The position numbers were made by a program, and so were the translations under genes. A model generated the notes under the pieces. That model ran no database searches, was not told where the DNA came from, and saw only the letters and a program-made list of their open reading frames with translations. A stretch of DNA of 64,000 bases from Pullichristensenella sp002068815 (GTDB lineage: Bacteria; Bacillota; Clostridia; Christensenellales; Aristaeellaceae): positions 1-64,000 of the forward strand of contig JAXGXF010000005.1 in the NCBI GenBank assembly GCA_040772885.1, given 5' to 3'. Shown one piece after another: positions 8,648 to 16,625 of the stretch (position 1 is its first letter; each line of letters opens with the position of its first letter).

Positions 8648-9781
8648 TTAGAGATAGTCGTTGAAATCGACCGGCGCGAGCAGGACCGTGTAGTAGTTGT
8701 CAAAGGTCGTGCCCTCGGCGTTCGTGTAGTTCTCGATGGTCGCGCCGCCGAGCTTCTCGACGAACAGCGCCTTCAGAGCGTCCGAGTTGTTGCGGCCCTC
8801 GATCGTGCCCTCGATGTAGCCCTTGGCGTACTCGAAGCCGATCTCGATGATGGACATGGCGACGGGCGCCGGCCAGGTGGAATAGCGGCCGACCGCGTCG
8901 TGCTTCTGGAGCTCGGCGGCGATGGCCTTCAGCGCGGCCTCGTTGTCGCCGCTCAGGTCAAGCTCGAGGCCCAGAACCGCCGGGAAGGCATGGTACGGGC
9001 TCGGGCAGCACGGCTGCGGATAGTAGGCGTTCGGCTGGTCCAGGATCGCGGTCTGGAGGGGCTCCTGCATGCCGCAGTTCGTGGTGAAGAAGGCGACCTT
9101 CTTGCCCTCGAACTTCGCCAGCTGCTGCGGGACGTCCTCGAGGATGAACTGCTGGGACGCGGTCGGGCCGGCCTCGGCGGTCGGGTCGGGCGCGGTCACA
9201 TCGTAGAACTCGATGCCCAGCGCCGCGGCGTTCTCGATCAGCAGCTCGTGGCGGGCCACGATCAGCTCCATCGCCATGTGGCGCGGGAACGAGTAGTGGA
9301 TGAACACCTCGACGCCCCAGTTCGCGCAGGTCTCCATGATGGTGTCGCCCTGCTTGACTTCGTCGGCGTACATCACGATGTCGGAGGCGGCCGAGATGAC
9401 GGCCGGGTCTTCCTGCGGCGTGCCGGCGATCAGAAGGATGTCGTCGCGGCCCATCTCGCGGACCTTGTCAAAGCCCGGCTTCGCGCCCGGCACGGCCTGG
9501 CACATCACGATGGCCTTGACGTCGGGATCGGAGGCAAAGGCGACGATCTTGGAGATCGTGGTCTCCTGCTCGGCCATGAACTGATCCGGATAGGTGTCGG
9601 TGATCACGTGGTCGGGATACGCGGCGGCCAGCTTCTCGGCGGCGCGGAACTCTTCCTCGCCCTGGGTGGTCGTGCCGGTCAGGATGGCGATCTTCCAGTT
9701 GCCTTCCTCGGCGGAGGCGATGCCGCCCAGCGCGAGCATGGAGATCATGAGCGCCAGAAGCATGCAGAGCAGTTTCTTCAT
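8648..9781 (-). CDS. DUF3798 periplasmic-type substrate-binding lipoprotein/exported protein
   Basis: Exported protein of the DUF3798 family, which has a periplasmic-binding-protein-like fold but no assigned ligand. It has a signal peptide (MKKLLCMLLALMISMLALGG), then the family blocks WKIAILTGTTTQGEEEFRAA, EQETTISKIVAFASDPDVKA, VHYSFPRHM-like IHYSFPRHMAMEL, DVTAPDP, QQFILEDVPQQL and YYPQPCCPSPYHAFPAVLG. The start at 9781 is preceded by AAGGGGG. It is the first gene of an operon with an RbsA-like ATPase and two permeases, so here DUF3798 most likely serves as the solute receptor. The ligand is unknown. Confidence 0.9.
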   Translation of the reverse strand: MKKLLCMLLALMISMLALGGIASAEEGNWKIAILTGTTTQGEEEFRAAEKLAAAYPDHVITDTYPDQFMAEQETTISKIVAFASDPDVKAIVMCQAVPGAKPGFDKVREMGRDDILLIAGTPQEDPAVISAASDIVMYADEVKQGDTIMETCANWGVEVFIHYSFPRHMAMELIVARHELLIENAAALGIEFYDVTAPDPTAEAGPTASQQFILEDVPQQLAKFEGKKVAFFTTNCGMQEPLQTAILDQPNAYYPQPCCPSPYHAFPAVLGLELDLSGDNEAALKAIAAELQKHDAVGRYSTWPAPVAMSIIEIGFEYAKGYIEGTIEGRNNSDALKALFVEKLGGATIENYTNAEGTTFDNYYTVLLAPVDFNDYL

Positions 9782-9875
9782 GGTAATCCCCCTTAAAAAA
9801 TTTTCCCTATGATGACGGGCGCAGCCCGGCCAGGGCACAGAAATCCAAATTGCATAAACCATTCATAATGCGCTT

Positions 9876-9904
9876 ATTATACCAGAACCACCGGCGCATT
9901 GCAA
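9876..9904 (-). promoter_or_regulatory. Sigma-A promoter of the DUF3798 ABC operon
   Basis: On the minus strand: -35 TTGCAA (9899-9904), 17-base spacer, -10 TATAAT (9876-9881). Predicted start about 90 bases before the DUF3798 ATG. Confidence 0.75.
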
Positions 9905-9933
9905 GCGGGAACTGCAATTTTTCCGGCGGGAGC

Positions 9934-9962
9934 TTGCGGGAAAGAGCGGCATCGGATATAAT
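9934..9962 (+). promoter_or_regulatory. Sigma-A promoter of the dipeptidase gene
   Basis: -35 TTGCGG (9934-9939), 17-base spacer, -10 TATAAT (9957-9962). The ribosome site GGAGGTGGGGG starts at 9970, so the leader would be only about 13 bases. Confidence 0.65.
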
Positions 9963-9981
9963 TTCCTTCGGAGGTGGGGGA

Positions 9982-10905
9982 ATGTTTACGGCGGATGCGC
10001 ACTGCGACACGCTTTACGAGATCGCGGTCATGCAAAAGGAAGAGTTCAAGGTCACGCCCGAGCGCCTCGCGGCGGGGAACGTCGGGATACAGGTGTTCGC
10101 GATGTTCGCGGGCCACGAGCAGGAGGGCCGGGACTTCGCGCGCGCGCAGAGGATGCTCGCGGCGCTGCGGGCCCTCCCGCTGCCGTTCCTCTCCGGGGCG
10201 CTCCCGGACGCGCCGCCGGAGACGCCGCACGCGGTATTGTCGATCGAGGGCGGGGACGTGCTCGAGGGGAGCCTTGAAAAGCTCGCGGGGCTCGACGACA
10301 TTGCGCGGATACGGATGATCGCGCTCACGTGGAACTTCGAAAACGAGATCGGGTACCCCGCGTCCGGCGGTTCGGACAAGGGGCTCAAGCCGTTCGGGTT
10401 CGAGTTGCTCCGGGAGATGGACAGGCGCGGCATACTCGCGGACGTGTCGCACCTGAACGAGGCCGGGTTCCGGGACGTCGTCGAGCGCGCGAAGCTGCCG
10501 CCCGTCGCGAGCCACTCGAACTGCCGCTGGCTTTGCGACGTGCCGAGAAACCTCAAAAAGGAGCAGGCGCGCGCCTTGATCGAGCGCGGCGGCTTCATCG
10601 GCATCAACTTCTACAGCAATTTTCTGGCAAAGGACCGCCCCGCGGCGCTCGACGACGTTGTCCGCCACATCGACGAATTGATGGAGCTCGGCGGAGGGAG
10701 GGCGGTCGGCTTCGGCTCGGACTTCGACGGCATGGACACCTGGCCGGACGGCCTCGGGAGCCCGGCGGACTTCCCGAATTTCCTCGAGCTGCTCGAAAAA
10801 AGGGGCTATACGCAAGCGCAGATCGCGGACATCGCGGGGCTGAACCTCTGGCGCGTACTGAAAATCGCCGAATCTATGCGTCGTCTTCCTCCGACAGCCG
10901 TTTGA
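9982..10905 (+). CDS. Membrane dipeptidase family (peptidase M19)
   Basis: Zinc dipeptidase-like protein of family M19, 307 residues. The first metal motif DAHCDT is at residues 5-10, followed by IEGGD (the Glu of the metal bridge), DVSHLNEAGF, ASHSNCRWLCDVPRNL and GFGSDFDGMD, in the order usual for the family. No signal peptide, so cytoplasmic. ATG 9982 is chosen because GGAGGTGGGGG precedes it; the longer upstream frame lacks a ribosome site. It may cleave dipeptides or D-amino-acid-containing peptides. Its 3' end overlaps the convergent SNF2 gene by 32 bases. Confidence 0.92.
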   Translation: MFTADAHCDTLYEIAVMQKEEFKVTPERLAAGNVGIQVFAMFAGHEQEGRDFARAQRMLAALRALPLPFLSGALPDAPPETPHAVLSIEGGDVLEGSLEKLAGLDDIARIRMIALTWNFENEIGYPASGGSDKGLKPFGFELLREMDRRGILADVSHLNEAGFRDVVERAKLPPVASHSNCRWLCDVPRNLKKEQARALIERGGFIGINFYSNFLAKDRPAALDDVVRHIDELMELGGGRAVGFGSDFDGMDTWPDGLGSPADFPNFLELLEKRGYTQAQIADIAGLNLWRVLKIAESMRRLPPTAV

Positions 10906-12589
10906 CGAGCGCGCGGATGCGCTCCCGGGCCTCGCTCTCGACGAACAGCTTCTGCCTTTCGGTCGGCTCGCGGTCGCCCATCAGCGACACGAACTGGCTG
11001 ACCTTGAGCCCGAGCGCGTCCTGCATGTCGCGGTCGGAGCCCTTGGGCGACACGAGGTAGTAGCACAAGAGCGAATCCTGCTGGCCGATCCTGTGCGCGC
11101 GGTCCTCGGCCTGCGAGTGCACGGCCGGCGACCAGTCGAGCTCGCCGAACACGACGCAGGTCGCGCGCTGCAGGTTCAGCCCGCTCGCCGCGCGCAGAGA
11201 CACGCACAAAAGGTCGGTCTTGCCCGCCATGAACGCGGTCGCGGCGGCGTCCTTCTGCCCATCCGTCTCGCGCCCGGTGATGAAGCCGGGTTTAAGCGCC
11301 TTCAGTTCCGATTTATAGATGTCCATGACCGCGTGGTGGTGCGCCATCAAGAGCACCTTCTCGCCCGCCTCGACGAGCGCGCGCACGAACGCCGCGACGA
11401 ACGGCGCCTTCGCGACGCCGGTCGCCTGGCGCTGGCGCTGGCAGATCGCGTCCTCGATGAGCGCGCGCCTCGACGGGTCGTCCGTCGCGCGCAACAGCTT
11501 CAATTCCTCCGCGACCGGCGCCATCAGCTCGCGGTAGACCCTGTCGTCCCAGTCGATCTCCTGCACGAGCCTGCGCTTCGGCGCGAGCTCGGAGAGCACG
11601 TCCGATTTCACGCGCCTGAGCATCAGCCCCTCGCGCCTGAGGTGCTCCCCGAGCAGCTCGGGCTTCGCGACGACGGCGGAGTTGTAGCCGTAGCACCACT
11701 CGCGCGAAAAGCTCTCCCAGTCGCCGAGGAAATGGAAGTCGAGTATGTTGACGACGTTCCAGATCTCGCCGCCCTGGTTGTAGATGGGCGTGCCCGAGAG
11801 GCCGATCGCGTTTTCGCAGGACTCCGAGAGCAGACTCGCGGCGGAGTATTTGCCGGTACCGTTTCGGCGCAATTCCTGAATCTCGTCGAACACGACGGTC
11901 CGGAAGCCGAACTTCGGAAGCTCCTCCTTCCAGCCGCGCAGCAGCAGATAGTGGACGATGTACACGTCCGCCTCGGGGAGCTCGTAGGGCGTCAGGCCCC
12001 GCAGCACGTGCACGTTGAGCCGCCCGTCCGGGGACAGGAACCGCTCGAGCTCGCGCTGCCAGTTGCGGATCAGGTGCGGCGGCACGACCAAGAGCGCCGG
12101 GTACGCCGCCGTCGCCGCGAGAAACGCGAGCGCCTGCACCGTCTTTCCGAGCCCCATCTCGTCGGCGAGCAGGCAGCGCCGGGCGCTCAACAGAAACGCG
12201 AGCCCCTGCTTCTGAAAGTCGAGCAGTTCGCCCGAAAAGCTCTCCTCCGGCGGCGACGCGGACTGCGGCGCGGTCAGCAGAAGCTCCCGCCGCTCGGCGT
12301 ACGCGCGCGCCTCCTCGAGCGCCTCGTCCCACCGCTCGCGGTCGCGCTCGGCGATCTCGAGCGGATACCTAAGCATCAGCCAGTTCAGGTCGCCGATGAT
12401 CCGCCGGTGCGCGGTGAAGCGCGCGACGCCGCGGCCGCGCCCGTCGCAGCCGGGGAACAGCCGCTTCGCAAGCTCCGTCACGCAGGGCTCGGCCTTGATG
12501 ATCCAGCTCTTCGTCTTTCGGTTGTAGGAGAGCGCGCCGTAGATGTGCCCGTCCGCGGGGACGTCTCGCAGGTAGATCGGATAGCTCAC
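10874..12589 (-). CDS. SNF2-family DNA-dependent ATPase/helicase
   Basis: Superfamily 2 SNF2 protein of 571 residues. Motifs: I DEMGLGKT, Ia LLVVPPHLIRNWQREL, II VVFDEIQEL (DEIQ rather than DEAH), III LSGTPIYNQGGE, IV region EKVLLMAHHHAVMDI, V LRAASGLNLQRA, VI SQAEDRAHRIGQQD. Such proteins translocate on DNA and remodel bound proteins. The start GTG 12589 shares GTGA with the stop of the upstream nuclease gene, so translation is coupled. The compact single-core size and the neighbour resemble the VRR-NUC plus SNF2 pair common in Firmicute phages, but no phage genes surround it. Confidence 0.9.
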   Translation of the reverse strand: MSYPIYLRDVPADGHIYGALSYNRKTKSWIIKAEPCVTELAKRLFPGCDGRGRGVARFTAHRRIIGDLNWLMLRYPLEIAERDRERWDEALEEARAYAERRELLLTAPQSASPPEESFSGELLDFQKQGLAFLLSARRCLLADEMGLGKTVQALAFLAATAAYPALLVVPPHLIRNWQRELERFLSPDGRLNVHVLRGLTPYELPEADVYIVHYLLLRGWKEELPKFGFRTVVFDEIQELRRNGTGKYSAASLLSESCENAIGLSGTPIYNQGGEIWNVVNILDFHFLGDWESFSREWCYGYNSAVVAKPELLGEHLRREGLMLRRVKSDVLSELAPKRRLVQEIDWDDRVYRELMAPVAEELKLLRATDDPSRRALIEDAICQRQRQATGVAKAPFVAAFVRALVEAGEKVLLMAHHHAVMDIYKSELKALKPGFITGRETDGQKDAAATAFMAGKTDLLCVSLRAASGLNLQRATCVVFGELDWSPAVHSQAEDRAHRIGQQDSLLCYYLVSPKGSDRDMQDALGLKVSQFVSLMGDREPTERQKLFVESEARERIRALVKRLSEEDDA

Positions 12590-12951
12590 GGAAGCGACAC
12601 CCCCCACAGCCGGTTCAGCGACACGACCGTCACGCGCTTGCCGCAGATCGTCCGGGGGAGCGCAACCGCGCGCCGCGCGACGACGACGACCTCGGCGAGC
12701 TCGTCCGATTCGAGGTATCGTTCGAGCTGCGAGACGAGTTCGCGCCGCCCGGGCCGCCCCTTCTTGACCTCGACGCCGACTGAGCCCACGAGGAAGTCGA
12801 TCCGCCGCCTCGGAGCGAGCCGATATTCGTGCGAAAACGAGATGCCGGCGTCCGTAAGCGCCCGCGCGATCATGGCGTGGAGGTCGTATTCGCCGCCCGC
12901 CGCGCCCGCGCGCAGCGTCGAGATCGCCGAGACGATTGCTTCTGTATTCAT
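12586..12951 (-). CDS. Small PD-(D/E)XK-type nuclease-like protein
   Basis: A 121-residue protein with a likely PD-(D/E)XK core: D52 in RRRIDFLVG, then E61 and K63 in GVEVKKG, followed by a helix RRELVSQLERYLESDE and strand AEVVVVARRAV. The spacing D-x8-E-x-K fits restriction-endonuclease-fold and Holliday-junction-resolvase-like proteins. The start at 12951 is chosen over a longer reading because the -10 element lies just upstream (predicted leaderless). It overlaps the SNF2 gene by four bases. I infer a coupled nuclease-ATPase module; the substrate is unknown. Confidence 0.75.
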   Translation of the reverse strand: MNTEAIVSAISTLRAGAAGGEYDLHAMIARALTDAGISFSHEYRLAPRRRIDFLVGSVGVEVKKGRPGRRELVSQLERYLESDELAEVVVVARRAVALPRTICGKRVTVVSLNRLWGVSLP

Positions 12952-12957
12952 GAAGGC

Positions 12958-12987
12958 ATTATAGCACGAATACCGCCGGGGGTTCAA
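12958..12987 (-). promoter_or_regulatory. Extended -10 promoter giving a probable leaderless mRNA
   Basis: Minus strand: TTGAAC (12982-12987), 18-base spacer, TGCTATAAT with the hexamer at 12958-12963. The -10 ends only six bases before the ATG at 12951, so the predicted transcription start falls on or next to the start codon. Confidence 0.65.
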
Positions 12988-13021
12988 GCATACCCTTCAA
13001 CGAAGAATGGAGGGGATGCGC

Positions 13022-13429
13022 ATGAAAAGCGCGCGGGGCTCGGCGCTTCTGACGGTATTGAAGGGACTCCTTGTCGCCGCGGGCGTGACGCTCGCGGGGA
13101 TGCTGCTGCTCTCGCTGGCGGTGGTTCTCCTGGGCGTGTCGGACGGCGCACTGTCGCTTTTGAACCAGCTTTTGAAGCTCGTCTCGGTGCTGCTCGGCGT
13201 GCGCATCGCGGTCGGCATCGGCGGAACGCGCGGGTTCGTGACCGGGGCGGTCGTCGCGCTATTGTACATGGTGATCGGCTACGCGCTCTACTGGAAGCTC
13301 GGCGGCGCGGTGTTCTCGACGGCCTCGATGCTCGGCGAGATGCTGCTCGGCGGCGCCGTCGGCGCGGCGTCCGGATCGGTGTTTGCAAACCTGAAGCCGA
13401 GAGCGAGAAGGAGGGCGAGGACCGCCTGA
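13022..13429 (+). CDS. TIGR04086-type (YrzE-like) membrane protein
   Basis: A 135-residue protein with four predicted membrane segments: about 8-28 (LTVLKGLLVAAGVTLAGMLL), 30-52, 58-85 (VLLGVRIAVGIGGTRGFVTG) and 100-125. The pattern of paired segments with the glycine-rich LLGVRIAVGIGGTRGF turn and the SVFANLKPR end fits the TIGR04086/YrzE family found widely in spore-forming Firmicutes; function unknown. GGAGGGG at 13009-13015 sets ATG 13022. In many relatives the gene lies near SCIFF genes, as it does here. Confidence 0.75.
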   Translation: MKSARGSALLTVLKGLLVAAGVTLAGMLLLSLAVVLLGVSDGALSLLNQLLKLVSVLLGVRIAVGIGGTRGFVTGAVVALLYMVIGYALYWKLGGAVFSTASMLGEMLLGGAVGAASGSVFANLKPRARRRARTA

Positions 13430-13594
13430 GCGCCCTTCGGCCCGAAACGCCCCGGCTCCGGCCGGGGCAAAAATATGACAACAAATACACAGAATCGTAA
13501 AGAATTCCGATGCCAAATGTTGGAACGGAAGCCCTGCCGATCGCGTCAAACAGGAGAATTCCAAAAAATCGGCATGGAACTGGAGGGATCGGTT

Positions 13595-14329
13595 ATGAAG
13601 CGCATTTTCTGTCTGGCCCTGTTGGCGGTGCTGGCGACGGCGATGTTCGCCGCTCCGGCGCTCGCGGCGACGGGGTACACGGTCAAGGCGACCGCGTCGG
13701 TCAACCTGCGCAAGGGCCCGGGCCTCGGCTACGAGATCATCACGAGCGTCAGCTCCGGAAAGACCCTGACGTATCTGGGCACGAGCGAAATCGACGGCCG
13801 CGGCATCGCGTGGCACAAGGTGTCCTACAGCGGATCGTCCGCGTGGATTTCTTGGAAGTACTCGAACCTTACCTACAACGGCAGCGCCATCAGCGAGTTA
13901 AAGTGCGTGCAGGCGACCGCGTCGGTCAACGTGCGCAAGGGCGCGGGCGTGTCGTATGAGAAGCTGACGACGGTCTCCTCGGGCAAGAAGCTCGTGTACC
14001 TCGGCGATTCGACGGTGGTCAGCGGCAGGACCTGGTACAAGGTCTCGTGCTCGAAGGGCATCGGCTGGGTCAGCTCCGCGTACAGCAAGCTCGTGAGCCC
14101 GACGGGCTCGACGACCCAGTGCGTCACGACGACCGGCTCCGTGTACCTGCGCAAGGGTCCCGGCCTCGGCTACGAGATCATCACGAGCGCCTCGGAGGGC
14201 AAGACGTTCGAATACCTGTCGAGCTCGACCGACAGCCGCGGCGTCAAGTGGTACAAGGTGACCTACGGAAGCGGCACGGCGTGGATATCGTCGAAGTACT
14301 CGAAGATCACGGACGGCCTGGGGTGCTAG
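13595..14329 (+). CDS. Secreted protein with three SH3b domains
   Basis: A 244-residue exported protein: signal peptide (MKRIFCLALLAVLATAMFAA) and three bacterial SH3 domains of about 70 residues each. Each starts with a Thr/Ser-Val-(N/Y)-(L/V)-RKG-(P/A)-G motif: TASVNLRKGPGLGYE, TASVNVRKGAGVSYE and TGSVYLRKGPGLGYE, and each ends in a W(Y/H)KV...WISSKYSK-like strand. Such repeats usually bind cell wall peptides; there is no enzyme domain. Domains 1 and 3 are the most alike, suggesting internal duplication. GGAGGG at 13582-13587 supports ATG 13595. Confidence 0.88.
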   Translation: MKRIFCLALLAVLATAMFAAPALAATGYTVKATASVNLRKGPGLGYEIITSVSSGKTLTYLGTSEIDGRGIAWHKVSYSGSSAWISWKYSNLTYNGSAISELKCVQATASVNVRKGAGVSYEKLTTVSSGKKLVYLGDSTVVSGRTWYKVSCSKGIGWVSSAYSKLVSPTGSTTQCVTTTGSVYLRKGPGLGYEIITSASEGKTFEYLSSSTDSRGVKWYKVTYGSGTAWISSKYSKITDGLGC

Positions 14330-14348
14330 GCGCGTACCAAAACTTCAC

Positions 14349-14377
14349 TTGCGCGCCGGGCATGGCTGGTGTATAAT
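14349..14377 (+). promoter_or_regulatory. Sigma-A promoter of the SCIFF peptide gene
   Basis: -35 TTGCGC (14349-14354), 17-base spacer, -10 TATAAT (14372-14377), 34 bases before the SCIFF start codon. Confidence 0.7.
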
Positions 14378-14410
14378 GGGCCCGATGAGCAAACGAACGA
14401 GGTGAACACG

Positions 14411-14551
14411 ATGAAGCACATTCAGACCCTTCAGAAGCCGTGCCTGATGCAGAGCGCGAAGACCGGCGGCTGCGGCGAGTGCCAGGCCTCCTGCCAGAGC
14501 GCGTGCAAGACCAGCTGCACGGTCGCGAATCAGTCCTGCCAGAAGAAATAG
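14411..14551 (+). CDS. scfA: Six-cysteine ranthipeptide precursor SCIFF
   Basis: A 46-residue precursor of the SCIFF family (six Cys in forty-five residues), the near-universal ranthipeptide of Clostridia. The core shows CGECQASCQSACKTSC then a final SC, and the leader starts MKHIQTLQKPC. Family knowledge: a partner radical SAM enzyme installs thioether bonds between Cys and the alpha- or gamma-carbon of other residues, and roles in population behaviour have been proposed. The maturase gene follows directly. The start has GAGGTG at about 14398-14403. Confidence 0.95.
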   Translation: MKHIQTLQKPCLMQSAKTGGCGECQASCQSACKTSCTVANQSCQKK

Positions 14552-14571
14552 CGCGGCGGAAAACGCTGGAT

Positions 14572-14592
14572 GCCCCGGCCGAGCGCCGGGGC
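14572..14592 (+). terminator. Attenuator-type hairpin between SCIFF and its maturase
   Basis: Eight-base-pair stem GCCCCGGC/GCCGGGGC with a CGAGC loop, followed by the weak T-rich run TTCGCTTTG. Partial termination here would make the peptide mRNA more abundant than the maturase mRNA. Confidence 0.6.
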
Positions 14593-14619
14593 TTCGCTTT
14601 GTCCGCGGAGGAGACATAG

Positions 14620-15963
14620 ATGTTGCATTGTTTCAGGGCGCTCGGGGTGAATATGGCGCTGGACGTGTCAAGCGGCGCCGTGCACGTGCTGGACGACATG
14701 GCGTTCGAGGCGCTCTTCGCGATCGAACGGGGCGGCGACCCGCGCGCGGCGCTCTCGGGGCGCTATCCGGACGGCGAAATCGACGCGCTGCTCGGGGAGA
14801 TCGCGGCGCTTTGCGAAGAGGGCGCGCTTTTGACCGAGCACGACTATTCGCGGCTTCCGATCGAGAAGTCGGGCATCGTGAAGGCGATGTGCCTGCACGC
14901 GGCGCACGACTGCAACCTGCGCTGCAAGTACTGCTTCGCCTCGACCGGCGACTTCCGCGGCGACCGCGCGCTTCTGCCGCTGGAGACCGGCAAGAGGGCG
15001 CTCGACTGGCTCGTCGCGCATTCGGGGAACCGGCACCAGCTCGAGGTCGACTTCTTCGGCGGCGAGCCGCTGATGAACTTCGAGGTCGTCCGCGAACTCG
15101 TGGACTACGGCCGCGAGCTCGAGAAGGCGCACGGCAAGCACTTCCTGTTCACGATCACGACGAACGCGATCGGGTTGACCGACGAGCGGATCGAATTCCT
15201 GAACCGCGAGATGCACAACGTCGTGCTGTCGCTCGACGGCCGGCGCGAGGTGCACGACTTCATGCGCCCGACGGCCTCCGGAAAGGGCTCGTTCGACCTC
15301 GCGCTCGAGAAGGCGAAGAAGCTCGTAAATCTCCGCGGCGACGGCCAGTACTACGTGCGCGGCACGTACACCGCCAGGAACCTCGACTTCGGAAACGACG
15401 TGCTCGCGCTCGCGGACGAGGGCTTCGAGCAGCTCTCGATCGAGCCGGTCGTGCTCTCGAAGGACTCGCCGTTCGCGCTGACGGAGGCGATGCTGCCCGA
15501 AATCCTCGCGGAGTACGACCGCTTCGCAAAGCTCTACCTCGAGCGGCGCAGAAGCGGCCCGTGGATGAACTTCTTCCACTTTATGGTCGATCTCGACGGC
15601 GGGCCGTGCGTCAAAAAGCGCGTCAAGGGCTGCGGCGCGGGCAACGAGTACGTCGCCGTCACGCCCGAGGGCGACATCTACCCCTGCCACCAGTTCGTCG
15701 GTCGGCCGGGGTACAGGATGGGGAGCGTGCTGACCGGAGAATTCGATGCAGAAATGCAGATGCGGTTTGCCGAAAACAACCTGCTCGCGAAGGAGAAGTG
15801 CTCGGATTGCTGGGCGCGGTTCTTCTGCGGCGGCGGCTGCGCGGCGAACGCCGAGGCGTTCAACGGGGATATCGCGAAGCCCTACGACATGGAGTGCGCG
15901 CTCGAGAGGAAGCGTCTGGAGATCGCGATGGCGATCTACGCGATCGAGCACATGCAGCAATAG
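14620..15963 (+). CDS. scfB: SCIFF radical SAM maturase (SPASM domain)
   Basis: Radical SAM enzyme that forms the thioether links in the SCIFF peptide. The 447-residue protein has an N-terminal RiPP-recognition-like region (about 1-85), the [4Fe-4S] motif CNLRCKYC at about residue 98, the GGEP-type SAM motif FFGGEPLMN, and a C-terminal SPASM region with CVKKRVKGCGAGNEYVAVTP, DIYPCHQF and CSDCWARFFCGGGC. Its length is normal for the family. The ribosome site GGAGGAG precedes ATG 14620. It is in an operon with the peptide gene 68 bases upstream. Confidence 0.95.
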   Translation: MLHCFRALGVNMALDVSSGAVHVLDDMAFEALFAIERGGDPRAALSGRYPDGEIDALLGEIAALCEEGALLTEHDYSRLPIEKSGIVKAMCLHAAHDCNLRCKYCFASTGDFRGDRALLPLETGKRALDWLVAHSGNRHQLEVDFFGGEPLMNFEVVRELVDYGRELEKAHGKHFLFTITTNAIGLTDERIEFLNREMHNVVLSLDGRREVHDFMRPTASGKGSFDLALEKAKKLVNLRGDGQYYVRGTYTARNLDFGNDVLALADEGFEQLSIEPVVLSKDSPFALTEAMLPEILAEYDRFAKLYLERRRSGPWMNFFHFMVDLDGGPCVKKRVKGCGAGNEYVAVTPEGDIYPCHQFVGRPGYRMGSVLTGEFDAEMQMRFAENNLLAKEKCSDCWARFFCGGGCAANAEAFNGDIAKPYDMECALERKRLEIAMAIYAIEHMQQ

Positions 15964-15967
15964 CGAA

Positions 15968-15995
15968 GGCGGGGAACGCTCCCCGCCCTTCTTCT
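15968..15995 (+). terminator. Terminator after the SCIFF maturase gene
   Basis: Eight-base-pair stem GGCGGGGA/TCCCCGCC with an ACGC loop followed by CTTCTTCTT. It lies between convergent genes. Confidence 0.7.
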
Positions 15996-16625
15996 TTAGA
16001 GAATCCCGAACAAATCCTCCGGGTGCGCGAGCCTGTACTGCGCCTTCTCCGGCTCCGCGCAGTTGAGCCCCCACTCGGCGAGCGCGAAGTCGACGCCGGC
16101 GGCCTTGGCGGCGCGGAGGTCGTGTATGCTGTCCCCTATGTAAAGCGCGCGATCCTTTTTCGCGCCGGCGCGCTCCAGGTATTTCAAAAGAGGCTCGGGG
16201 CAGGGCTTGTGCTCGACCGTGTCGTCCGCGGTGATGACGACGTCGAAGAACGGCTCCACGCCGAACTGCGGAAACTCCTTCGCGTATTCGCGGCGCGTCT
16301 TCGAGGTCACGATGCCGAGCCGGAAGCCGTGCTCCTTGAGCCTTCGCACCGCCTCGCGGATGCCGGGGAACACCCGGACCGATTCGAAGTTCCGGTACAT
16401 GGCCTCGTTCCAGAGCTTCGCGCAGCGCCGGAGGTCCTCCTTCGGGATGCCGTATTTTTCGAGTATGTCGGCGCTCGGGACGCCGAGCGCGGGGCGCAGT
16501 TCCTCGATCGAGTGTTCCGCGCCCGTCGCCTCCAGGAGCGCCTCCCGGAGGCCGATCAGGTCCGCGAGCGCCGTGTCGAGAATGGTTCCGTCGATGTCAA
16601 AGACGATGTCGGTGTATTTCATCAT
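15996..16625 (-). CDS. HAD-family hydrolase, phosphoglycolate-phosphatase-like
   Basis: HAD superfamily phosphatase, 209 residues. Motif I DIVFDIDGTILDT is at residues 4-16, motif II LGIVTSKTR, motif III lysine in HKPCPEPLLKYLE and motif IV YIGDSIHDLRAAKAAG. The alpha-helical cap follows motif I, as in Gph/PpaX-type enzymes, so the substrate may be phosphoglycolate or pyrophosphate. The start ATG 16625 overlaps the TGA of the upstream esterase gene (ATGA), so they are coupled. Specific substrate cannot be set from sequence. Confidence 0.88.
   Translation of the reverse strand: MMKYTDIVFDIDGTILDTALADLIGLREALLEATGAEHSIEELRPALGVPSADILEKYGIPKEDLRRCAKLWNEAMYRNFESVRVFPGIREAVRRLKEHGFRLGIVTSKTRREYAKEFPQFGVEPFFDVVITADDTVEHKPCPEPLLKYLERAGAKKDRALYIGDSIHDLRAAKAAGVDFALAEWGLNCAEPEKAQYRLAHPEDLFGIL

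Noticed and set aside
13449..13468. Hairpin GCCCCGGC/GCCGGGGC after the YrzE-like gene as a terminator
   Set aside because: It is followed by AAAAAT, not by T residues, so intrinsic termination on the plus strand is not supported.
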